Below are positions 22,916 through 33,402 of a stretch of 64,000 nt of DNA, piece by piece. The stretch comes from Lateolabrax maculatus (taxonomy: Eukaryota > Chordata > Actinopteri > Acropomatiformes > Lateolabracidae): contig CM062206.1 in the NCBI GenBank assembly GCA_031216445.1, positions 24,085,501 through 24,149,500 of the forward strand, given 5' to 3'. Under the pieces are notes generated by a model, which was given only the letters and a program-made list of their open reading frames with translations, did no database searches and was not told where the DNA came from. Made by a program: the position numbers and the translations under genes. The stretch's first letter is position 1; every line of letters starts with the position of its first letter.

Positions 22916-23597
22916 TTGGAGTCAAGTTTTTTTTACACAAAATCACATGGCCAATTAGCAACTAATTTTAAATACCTTATTGTAAATACCTTACACATCT
23001 TTCTTACTTTTCTTTTTTACAAAGCTCTATTTTATTTATTATTTTATTTATATCATGTATTTTTTTATAGGCCCTTTTCTTACCTATATATTCGGCAAGA
23101 TTTTACTAATATATTGTTTTAGTCCCCACGGTTGGGGGCCCTCACACACAGACCTCCCTGGGGACTTTTGTAGCTGGGGCTGGGCCCAGGTCAGAGGGGG
23201 TCTCTAATGCCTCTACCCACGAACCATCGTCTACCTATTTATCAGCCCTTCTCCCCACAAAGAAAAAAAGAAATTATTGGCTCACCAATTATTCATTCAC
23301 TTATATTTTTTTCCCCCCTCCTTACTCCTTACTACTATAAATGATTTACTCTTTTAGACCCAGACAATGACTGCCACTCTGTCTCTGACCCCTTGGTCCT
23401 CATCCTCTCCCTCACGTACCATAATAAACCAGACCCCCTTTGGAATGGAGTCGGCTGGGTTGGGGTGCAAACTTGCCTTTTCCACCCCAACCACTGTCTA
23501 CTAGTACACCCCACGAAATAGCATCAGTTAGATCAGTAGGCCTGTGTAAACAAAACCCAACCACGAACCCCAACCCTAACCCAACAGCTAACTATCC

Positions 23598-24929
23598 TAA
23601 CCCCAACAATCGGAGTTGGGTGGCCAGGTGGGCTTTTCACAGTAACTCTGATCATGAATTTCTGCACTCTGCAGTTGTCACAAGATCAGTGCCTTCACAG
23701 CGGTTGTGACAAATTAACTCCATAATCTGTTTCCAGTGCTCTAGAGTGGTCTGTTAAATTTCAATGTGTATTTGAAATGATAAATATCCTTACTATGAAA
23801 GATGTTAAAATTTGCCTGCTCCATGCGACAGGAAAAGTGCCCACTCAGGGTAAGCTGCGGGGTGAGGGGGGCTCACGTGTTGGCATTGTGGTGCTTCTGT
23901 CAGCCAGACAATTAAATGGAGGATTTACATACTTGTTGGGATATGGCAGCTGCTAGAAGAAGACCAACAATATGACTAAAGCCTGCTGCATATCAACAAC
24001 ATAAATAAACTCCTATCTCTTTTTTTCCATCTCAAATCTCCATCTATCGCAGTCTCACATTCACTCTTTCTAGTTAACTCTGCCTAGCCTTTCCCCTTCA
24101 CCTATTCACTATTTCGCCCATATTTTGCCTCTTTTCATCCAATCTCTAATGCCTTCGCTCTCACCTTTCTGCCCCGAAAGGGTAATCCCTCTTCCTCCGC
24201 TCCTAAGCATGCCTTTGATTTGCAGTTTCATTTTCTAGCAGTAATTCATAGCTGCGCTGTTGGCAGAGGCACTTGCCTCCATGTTCTATCTGCTAAGGAA
24301 TTTATTTTGCTTCAGCAGCACCGTTGAACCGCAGAGTGTGTAGGCGCATGACTGTGTGTCTCTGTCTGTGCTTATATGTGCTGTGAGGTACTGATGAATA
24401 AGAAAAGTGCTTGCTGCTCCTTAATACACAAACAACCACCGACATGAGGAAAAATTTATTTGTAGAGGAGCTAAGTCCAGGTGAGTTAACCTTCCCTGTA
24501 CCCTTTCACGAATGTTTAAAGTCATTTTCGACAGCGCGCGTGAGTGTGTTAGCATGAGAAGCTGTGTGTGTGTGTGCCCTTGTGTCAATACTTTTTTTTC
24601 CTCTTATGTAATTAAATAAGCCACCAGGCGTGGGTATTATTTATAAATGCACACATGGATCTATTGGTTGACGTGTCTGCATCCATTACATCAGTGTTTA
24701 CTGCTGCCTGACAAAAAACAACCTATACACTCTCTATGTAACTGATGGCAAATGCTTTCCCTTGCACATGGTATTAGTATGTCTGGGATTAAGCCCCGCC
24801 ACACAAAAGTACGTTAAGTGTATCTAGCCACATTTTTCTCACTTTAAGTAATTGTGATGCAAGGTGACTTGTGAGGGGCAAATTGTATTTGAGGTGTGAT
24901 ATTAAAGAGGCATTAATAAGACTAAGAGA
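23598..24929. other. No recognisable feature
   Basis: Mixed composition. Nothing resembling an ORF of interest or a recognisable repeat was seen; TG-rich patches occur near 24340-24590. Confidence 0.45.
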
Positions 24930-25112
24930 ATGATGGGAATGTCTTTAGTTTGGCAGGTATGTACCGAAGTGCTGGACTGTACCTGTTGTAGGCACAAGAT
25001 AAAAGTCAGGGGATCACTAAGGTCACAACATGAATATCTGTACTTAATTTGATGGTAATCATATAGCAGTCAATACACTTGAAAATATGCCAACCTGCTG
25101 GTGGGGCTAGAT
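24930..25112 (+). repeat. Old fish interspersed repeat, partial copy
   Basis: TGATGGGAATGTCTTTAGTT, GGCAGGTATGTACCGAAGTG, AAAGTCAGGGGATCACTAAG and GGTGGGGCTAGATGAA follow the order of the family at 12770-13318 and supply the middle blocks missing from the 17161 copy. Confidence 0.5.
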
Positions 25113-25409
25113 GAATACTCACAATGGAAACAAGCTCAGCATAGCAGGGAGTGAGGAACTCCCCCCTTAAAAGAGTGGTGGAGCCTACAGGTGGATGCTT
25201 GGGTGGAGGTGGGGGCTGTGAAATGTTACATGGACAGCAGCAGAAGCGGCATTCGGCAGCCCAGCCTTCAGGTGAGCAGGATGGCAGCAACAGAATGAAG
25301 TAGCTTGCAGGCTTTGCTCTGTTAATGGCAAAATCAACAACTCTGAAAGCTCATGTAGCCCTCCACAGGTAGAATCCTTCAGATTATATTATAATAATTA
25401 TAACACTAA

Positions 25410-25435
25410 CACACACACACACACACACACACACA
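25410..25435. repeat. (AC)13 microsatellite
   Basis: Uninterrupted AC dinucleotides. Confidence 0.95.
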
Positions 25436-27113
25436 GTCACTTGTGGTGTCCACTTTTCCCACGGGGTTTACAGGAAACAATGCATGCATGCACCGCAGGT
25501 GATGCAGGCAGCGTTTGATCAGTCCTGCGGTCTGTATGAAAACAAGGCGACATCATGAGCCTTCCTACCCCAGTGTCCATTTGGCTGTTGTAGCGGTGTA
25601 AACAGTCTGGTTCATTCTAGTTCTGAGTTGCTGCAAGAGATCTTTGTTTGCTGCCCGAGTGGTTGGTACAAGAGTCATTTCCAACAGAACTCTGGGACCT
25701 GTGTTATTAGAAACCTTGAGGTTTATAACTTTAATGAACTGTTTAACAGCTTAATTAACTTAAATAACAGCTTTGTTTTCACATTAGATGTAAGTAAGCA
25801 ACCTAATTAAAGCAAAGGTCTAATAGGGAAGTAATATTTCATCTCCCTGTTTACAGTTAAACAATGCTTCATCCTTGTCTATTGTCAGAGCAGCTCAGAT
25901 GTGATGTAGGGTGAGTGTGACTTGAACATGTCTTGACATTCATACAGTATCTTTCTATATTCTAATCAGATTCATGCTAAAAGCTCATACACGAGTACAA
26001 GACTGAAAATGTATGTCTCCTGGCTCCAACCACACCCGGGCTAAAAGCTTGCTTAGATTGTTGCTGTCAGCTCTCATCTCTGCAGTCCCCCCCCCCCCCC
26101 CCCCCCCCGCCCACCCCGCCCGCTGTGCGGTCTGTGGTCTGCTGCGATTTGTGTGCGACCCTAAACACATATATCTTTTTGTGCACTCCGTGTGTCCGCT
26201 TGTGCATGTGAGAGCGCTTTGCCCAGTCAGCTGTGCTCTCATCATATTACCAGGGGTTGTTGAGACGCGGCAAATAATTCATGGCCCAGCTAACCAAGCC
26301 TAGAGACAAGCAGGCTTGGCTTGTACTGGAAGTCTAACAGAAAATTGTGAAAAGTGTGTGTGCGTGCGAGCTAGAGAGCTTCTTTGTGTGTTTGTGCTGC
26401 TCAGGAAATTGTGTGTCTGAGTGGGTGGAAACAAAAAGAACTTGTGCTTCTGTATGTTGAACATGTCCCGATACATGTGTTTGTTGTCAGATGCATGTCT
26501 GCGTAGGTTTTGGAACACAAGTGTTAACCAGAAGCACATTGTGTAGTTAGATATATTTGCAATGTGTCAGATGTACCTTAATCCTCAGTGAAGGCACAAG
26601 GAGGATTATTGTTTTAGGGAGTGAATAGACGTATCCATAGCAGCTACATGTCAGCATTTTGAAGTCTGGTATTAAAAGTGGAGTGTTTTTAAAACAAATG
26701 GCATAGAGGCAAGTGCTGATGTTGTCCTCCTATAGGCCTATTAATTTTTACTCATATGTTATGGTCTCTGCTAGTAGTGCTATGCAATACTACATGTACT
26801 TTAATGATAAAAAGGTGAAAAAAATGAATCTACAAAGTAAAAGCCTAGAATGTTACAAGCAATGTTCTCACATTAGCGACTTTCTAGATTTGGTCACCAC
26901 TGTAGGGACTTTTTTGTCAGACCTTAACTCCTCTTCCTTAGAGAGTTTCTCAGTGAATGTGCTCTCATGTGGATGCTAGAATGACTGTTCAGTAGGAGGG
27001 GGAGAGCGTCAACCAATCAGCCAGACAGAAACGTGATTGAGTGGACAATATGCATACCGAACGACCAAATGAAAAATAATGATAAAACAAAGATGAAGCT
27101 CAGAGTGGATTCA
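25436..27113. other. No recognisable gene
   Basis: Apart from the C-run the sequence has no recognisable repeat or coding feature; several ORFs cross simple sequence only. Confidence 0.45.
26087..26108. repeat. Poly-C tract (22 C)
   Basis: A pure C-run followed by a C-rich GCCCACCCCGCC stretch. Mononucleotide C-runs this long are unusual and may form G-quadruplex/i-motif structures or reflect assembly error. Confidence 0.9.
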
Positions 27114-27388
27114 CTGGAGGGCCGAAGTAAAACTTCTTGCATTGAGATCAACTTTGGTGAACTTTGACGTGTAAAGTTGAAGTCATGTTAGCTTCATCCT
27201 TTATGGATTCCATTCCTTCAAAAAGGTCAACACTATCAAGTCTGTTTGCTATTACCTACGTTGCTCCATCCACTTTTGATGAACCTGGCGGTGCCATTAA
27301 CTGGGGTAACCAGGTCCTGACTGCAGCCTGGCTCACAGGCCAATTGGAAGAACAGCAGCACTTTCAACTTCACAGCCATCACCATGTA
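27114..27388. repeat. Unclassified dispersed repeat, copy A
   Basis: Starts at CTGGAGGGCCGAAGTAAAAC and runs to CATCACCATGTA. A second copy in the same orientation lies at 30032-30276. The two agree over nearly their whole length except for scattered substitutions and a gap. Near the start is an imperfect palindrome, AACTTTGACGTGTAAAGTT. On the minus strand one frame stays mostly open (VIANRLDSVDLFEGMESIKDEANM), but I cannot assign it. Copy A has about 29 bp (27327-27355) that copy B lacks. Confidence 0.7.
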
Positions 27389-28699
27389 GCCTCGCATTGG
27401 CTCGGACCACCTTTCAACGTGGTTGAGAATGCTGGCAGCACAGCACCTGGCAGTTCACACTGATGTACCAGGAAATGGATAATGCGTGTTGGTTTAATTT
27501 CTGTGATGACTCCTCCACTCGTCTGCTTGTTGCTCCTGTTCTGTGAGTCAATTCCAGCATCTGTCAGCAGGCACACACCTGCGCTAGCTGCTGATTGAGA
27601 GCAACAGCTGAAAGGACCAGCGAGTCTTTCCTTCCCCACTAGAATGTCTTTCTATACAATTTACTTTTGTTCATCTTTAATTCACAGTACTTTTTACTTA
27701 TCCATATACTTGGATTGACTGAAGGTCTCCATTGTACTTTGTGTACAGTTTTGTCATAGTTACTTTAATTATGTGACCCTTCTTTTTACAGCTTTAATAT
27801 TTGGCCTGTAGTGGGTATACTAAATTTCTATCTATTTTTCATAATTTGGGATGAGGAGAGCTTTGTGCTCAATTTTTCCCTGTTTCACTTCTACTTATTA
27901 AAATAAAAGTATTGCAGCAATGTTGTTTTTGGGTGTGTATCAGTTGTTTTTTCTTTCAGCAGCATGTGGTTACTCATTTTCGTTTTTGGAGCAAAATTTG
28001 TATCCTTCCTTTGAACGGAAATCACGACCCCATAGACATTTGAAGGAAAACATTGTGCTTGTACTACTGGCAGTATAACTATAATAGTTCTGCTATGTTG
28101 CTACACGCTCACTCCTCTGCTGCTGTTCTGATCTTATCAATGTCCACACAAGCACACATTACTAGACAGTACACATGGTGGAAGACAGACATATTCTGCT
28201 TTTACAGATCCACAGACATGCCTGGAGTCACTGACACTGTGGACTTTGTACACCCACTAGTTTTTCAATGACACTGAGAGCCACAGTGTGAGTTTATCAG
28301 TCAACTAGACTGCAGTATGTGACCTTTTTCGCTCTTTCCAGAACACATGTCTGTCAATAAAAGGCTATAATAGACTACCTTTTGTATTACTAAAGCTTGT
28401 GCTGCTGTTTAGTCTTTTATAATATATCATTTTAACTATTCAGCCTTCTGCTTATTTTGTGGGGCCTTTCTCTGGGCTTGGTCCAAACTATTGCTTTTAA
28501 CAAGGTGGCTACTTACATATTGAGTAGCCACTTTTTTTTATTAGCCAGCTACAGTACCTAGATTAGTACAGAAACACTCAAGTGTTACTGCAAGTCAGTA
28601 TTCAAAGCTGACAAGACGAATCAGACGAGGGGGAGACTCGACCACAGAGAAAAGGCGTCTAGTGAATGTAATGTCTGTGACAGGGAGAGGAGAACTACA
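27389..28699. other. No recognisable feature
   Basis: AT-rich. Short ORFs only; nothing recognised. Confidence 0.45.
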
Positions 28700-28875
28700 A
28701 TTAGAACTAACTTTTACTTTTATACTTTGAATATATTACAGAACCTGTACTTTTTCACTTTTACTTGAGTAAAGAAGTTGAATCAGTACTTCTACTTTTA
28801 CCAGTCTTTTGTTACAGAAGTATCTGTACTTCTACTTGAGTAAAAAATGTGTGTTCTTGTGCTACCTCTGCTGTT
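28700..28875 (-). repeat. Interspersed repeat rich in TACTTTTACTTGAGTA
   Basis: TTTTTCACTTTTACTTGAGT, AATCAGTACTTCTACTTTTA and CTTCTACTTGAGTAAAAAAT, ending in GTGCTACCTCTG, match the common AAGTA-rich fish repeat read on its minus strand. It is diverged and non-coding. Confidence 0.5.
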
Positions 28876-29107
28876 AGCCCCCACCCTACGTCCTCACCCA
28901 GAGAGAAGTAATGCACATTCCTTTAGCAGAAACCCAGAACCCTGGATAACGTGCGGAAATTATATTTTACTTTTTCATTTGCTGTGCATATAGGTGTAAC
29001 TATGCATATACTGTATAGGTCTGTTCATAACAGATGCTATAACATAATTGCCATTTATGCCATTTTTGTGTAACACTATCAGATTAATGGTCATGATATT
29101 CTGGTTA

Positions 29108-29830
29108 TTAAGATATGCTTCCCTCCCTTTCCAGAGCAAATTTCATCTGGCCCTCTGAACCACCAGGTAAACGGTACTTGTCTTGTGATTGAGGGTTGAT
29201 GCTATAGATTAATAGGGGAAGCATTAGGTCGTAAATAGGATCTTCCATCAATATAGTTATATGTAATTGCTTCAGATAATTTCCTTTGGCTTCCCATATC
29301 TCAGCTGCTGAACAGTGCCTTAAGTGAATTTCACTGTCAAAGTTTTCCACTTGTTGGACCCCTGTATTTCCTCTTGTTAAGATACAGAACATTGTTGTCT
29401 GGAACCGACATAGGTGATAGTTTTATATACTGCACCTTTTGGAGAGATTTTGAACTCCGGAAGGGCAACAGGAGATTTCACGCAGGGGAAATGCCTCATC
29501 AGCCAAAAACACGAGGTTGTGGTCCCACGTGATCTGCATTAGGAGGAGAGATCTGTCAGGAATTGCCTGGCCAAAGGTGAAGTTGGCCAGTGTCCTACCA
29601 TCACTAGGTCTCATAAGCACTGACAGCAGCTGCAATATTCATCCACAACAGCCAAGAGTACAATACAGAATGTACCCTTGTAGTTGTGGTGCATAGATCC
29701 AGAGTAGCATCTTTGCAGTCGTGGAAATTCTGCCTATCCCTGAAACCTGCTGAAATAGCCTACAATCTTCTCTTGTAGGAATTGGCATGAAGTCTGTAGC
29801 AAGGATGTTTCAGATATTTGAAACATCCGC
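29108..29830 (-). pseudogene. PIF/Harbinger-type transposase relic
   Basis: On the minus strand, from high to low coordinate: DFMPIPTREDCRLFQQVSGI, AEFPRLQR, HNYKGTFCIVLLAVVDEYCS, then after a frameshift SDGRTLANFTFGQAIPDRSL and HNLVFLADEAFPLRE, followed by an ORF (29108-29392) beginning CILTRGNTGVQQVENF. The N/F-YKG..SIVLLA.VD block and the 'VFLADEAFPL' block carry the first two acidic catalytic positions of PIF/Harbinger nucleases. The usual ALDGKH segment before NYKG is deleted and the frame is broken at least twice, so it is inactive. No terminal inverted repeats could be located. Confidence 0.75.
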
Positions 29831-30031
29831 CATGATTCCCAGTCTCAGTAGACACTCCACTCTGTGAGCTGTATGCCATAGAGTGGCATACAGGACTCCC
29901 CAGTGGTAACATGGCTAATATACATAATTATTTACCAGGAATAAAGAATGCACAATGTTAATGAGCTTTTAGTGTTTTTTTCTGCAACAATTAAACGTGT
30001 AGCGGCTGATGGGTCAGCATGAATAAAGCAG

Positions 30032-30276
30032 CTGGAGGGCCGAAGTAAAACCTCTTGGAGTGAGATCAACTTTGGTGAACTTTGACGTGTAAAGTTAAAG
30101 TAATGTTAGCTTCATCCTTTATGGATTCCATTCCCACAAAAGGTCAACACTATCAAGTCTGTTTGCTATTACCTACGTTGCTCCATCCACTTTCGATGAA
30201 CCTGGCGGTGCCATTAACTGGGGTAACCAGGTCCTGACTGCAGCAGCACTTTCAACTTCACAGCCATCACCATGTA
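30032..30276. repeat. Unclassified dispersed repeat, copy B
   Basis: Second copy of the 27114-27388 repeat in the same orientation, lying about 200 bp upstream of the Harbinger relic in that relic's own direction. It lacks the 29 bp present in copy A; the junction has a CAG microhomology. Its position suggests, but does not show, that the repeat could be non-coding Harbinger sequence. Confidence 0.7.
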
Positions 30277-33200
30277 TCACCAGCTCCATTGTTGTGATTT
30301 CTTCCACATTTTCACATTAGAATAACTTGACTACACAGCAGTGCTGTCGGTCTTTGCACTGAAAGGCCCACTGGTGCAAAGGCAACGAGGTAATGTCAGT
30401 GTGGAAAGTGACATTCACTAAGTATATTTGGGGTTTACTCGCTTATCTGTAGGGAATGTGAGAGACTTTAATAGCAGGTTTTGCTTTTTGTTCCTAGTTT
30501 GTTAGTGTCACTTGTGTGACTTGAGTCCTTCTGCCTTCCCTAAAATAAAATTCCTTTCCAGTTCAAATAGCTTTTGTTTAATGTGGCTTGGTGCAAAGCA
30601 AAGCCCAATTAAACAAAACTATCTAAAAAGACAAGGGACAAGAAATAAAACTGCACTGTAAATATTGATACTGAACATAAATCCATACATAAGGGCATAC
30701 AAGCAATCGCTTGACTCTGATGCTTGGAAAATCCCATGCAGGCAATTAATAATGGAAAATCCAATCCGCAATTCTGCCAGTTAATCATTTCATTCCTCAG
30801 TGGAAATTAAGTGTGATTTGTCAGTGGGGGTTCAGTAAAGCAAGTTAAAAGCCTGCAGCCACAGTTTATCAGCCTGTAAGTAATAGAAAATAAACTTACA
30901 TTGACTGACATCTTGTACTTAGGCCTTTGCAACAGTAGAGCAAGGGTGTAGACTTTTTTTTCATATTTTTTTTTTTCTTTGCTTGATGATTTGGAGACGG
31001 GAGATTTTAAAGAGCATGGGAAGATTTTTTTTTATGACACTTACTTACTGGTTTTGTATTTAGGGTTCAAATCCTGAAGGGGAAGAACCCTATTGAGTTC
31101 TTGTTGGTTTATTAGGGTTGAAACCCTGGTGGGGCCTCCATAACTGGGAAGAAATATGATCCACTCTGCTAGATGGTGGTGGTATAATTAACGTCCAAAA
31201 ATGCAAACTTAAAAAGGCCACCCCTCACATACTGTGAGTCCGTTTAGCTTGATATTTGACACAAATATCCAAATCAATGTGCTCTTCAAAAAGCGTCTTC
31301 GAACATAAATCTGCCATATTAGGTTTTTGCTAATTTGCATAATCTGAAAACAGTAATATGACATCTTCTTGGATTTCAACTATATCAACATCAACACCAA
31401 ATCTTAGTAGATATTTTAAGCCTGTGTTTGGGAATAGATCTACCAAAGCAGTTTGAGCCTGACCCATAGGGTGAATGTGTACCTCAAAACAGGTTAGAGA
31501 GATTTTAAAGTTTGGTGCTTACACTCTGGGGTCAAATATTAACCAAAATCTGAAAGTTCATATTGTTTGGCGCATATGGGTGTGGCCTATTACATATTGG
31601 TTCATAACTCAAGTTGTACATCAGAAATTTGCACCAATTCTTGTTTCGACAGACTTTGGTATTGAATCTAGCAAAGAGGAGCTTGGTGAGTAAATAAATA
31701 GGATAAAACTCCCAAGAGGACTCCATCATTGAGTGTAGCGAACAAAAGCTATTATTCTTAGGGATGCAGATGCACCAAATCACGCAACGACGCATCTGGA
31801 CACACCAGACCACTAAACACTGGCCAGTGCTGTATGCAGTTATGACAGATTTTTTCCCCCCAAGCCTACTACATGTATGTACATACATTCATAGATATTT
31901 TATTAGCGTACTACATGTCTTGGCCTACTACATGTCTTATTGGGGACGGTCACCAATTACCTGGAGGCTAATGGTCCAGCTGAACCCCTCGCTATCAGTC
32001 TACAGTAAATTTAATTGTTGTCTTCTGGTAATATTAATAGTGTAGCAGCATAGACTATGATTTGCTATTATGATGAGGTGATGTAATATGCTATATTATA
32101 ATAAGTTGTGAGCTGGAAATGGAAGGAAATTTCAATAAAATACAGATGAAATGTTAACTTATTACTGTTGCCAGAGTATCAAAGGTACAATATGTCCAGC
32201 TGTTTGGACACTAACAGCAATATGAACATTAACACAACATTAAGATTGATATTCTGTATTAAAACAATGTATTGAATACTATATATGCACAGTAACAATA
32301 TATCCTGTGCATTCGTTTGTTAAAGGCCATTAAGCTTTTTGAAATCTGAAACTAGTGTTTAACTTAATTATTAAAAGTAGAAAAATTATTAAAAGTAGAA
32401 AAACATCACCCTTTAACAATTAGACTATAGACTGTATTAGGTTATGTCTACACATAACAAGCAAATTTAATATAAAAACAGCTGGTAATCAAGGATATCG
32501 TCAGCAACCCCACATGGGAGGCCATTCAAGTGCGGGAGACCTTCACTTCACACTTTTGCCTTGAGGGTGCAGTTTCTTGGCATGGTGACTGGGTGTAATC
32601 TGTGCACTCTTTAACCCAAAAGCTCTTATAAGATCCACCCACATTCCTGAAGGACATTTTTCCATTTGCACCCACACAATCAGAACCGCCTGCACAAGCA
32701 CAACTATTGTCGACACAAGCAATATTCATTTAATAAAAACTTCTAATCTAAATATAACTGCTATACAGCATTTCAACTATTCACTGAGTATCTTTCAGTT
32801 ATGTTATTTTGTATATCCAGGGATAAAGTGCACACCCACTTAAACTCAATTTACCTGCTTTTTTTTATAAAAATAGTTTTCCTAAAGCCCACCTCTCACA
32901 AGCAGACATACCTTTCAATAATAGGATTATTACCAGCATTCATTGTTGTTTTTCAGATGGGTTGCCACATGCATAACCATGGATGAAGAGTCATAAACTT
33001 TGTTCATTTTTCTATATCTGGCCGAGTACTTGCAATACCAATAGACCCTTTACAAAAAGGACAATTATTCTGAAAATGTACAATATTATTATTATATTTT
33101 GCAAATTGGCAACTGCTGGCATTTCTGTGTAGATCAGGCAAATCTAATAGTCATACAATTTATTTTATCACTGCAGTGACATGCTATTATATGCAACCAA

Positions 33201-33402
33201 TAGGAGAGTGGTAGGAAAATAGCAACCTGTGGGCCAAATCTGGCCCTCCAACAAAAAAATATTTGGCCCTCTAAAAAAAAAAAAAGTTTTAATTTTATAG
33301 ATTACATTAAATCTTTGAAATTACTCTTCATAATCATATATCTATAGTAAATCCCAATAAATTTAAAACATTTTTGTAACATCTTATAACCTTAATAGAT
33401 TA
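30277..33402. other. No recognisable gene
   Basis: AT-rich. An 18-bp unit (ATTATTAAAAGTAGAAAA) is tandemly duplicated at about 32368-32403. A block at 31060-31790 with a GGGTT...AACCC phrase repeated twice (GGGTTCAAATCCTGAAGGGG and GGGTTGAAACCCTGGTGGGG) may be an old repeat I cannot name. The minus ORF at 32526-32729 is cysteine-rich at its N-terminus (residues 5-20: CVDNSCACAGGSDC), but has no supporting context. Confidence 0.4.

Larger units (their letters stand above)
19929..23597 (+). mobile_element. Penelope-like element (broken), overall extent
   Basis: A degenerate Penelope-like retroelement. It is defined by a Penelope-type reverse transcriptase (21230-22436), a pair of direct terminal-type repeats starting at about 19950 and 22800, and near-identical 24-bp sequences outside them (19930-19953 and 23573-23596). 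The base composition is C/A-rich on this strand and unlike the surroundings. After the RT palm only about 360 bp remain before the right repeat, so thumb and any GIY-YIG endonuclease appear lost. Outer boundaries are approximate; those given follow the flanking 24-bp similarity. Confidence 0.65.

Noticed and set aside
26013..26303. ORF with a proline stretch at 26087-26108
   Set aside because: The prolines come from a poly-C tract; no other coding evidence.
32526..32729. Small cysteine-rich minus-strand ORF resembling a secreted peptide
   Set aside because: No signal peptide, no conserved spacing I recognise and no neighbouring exons.
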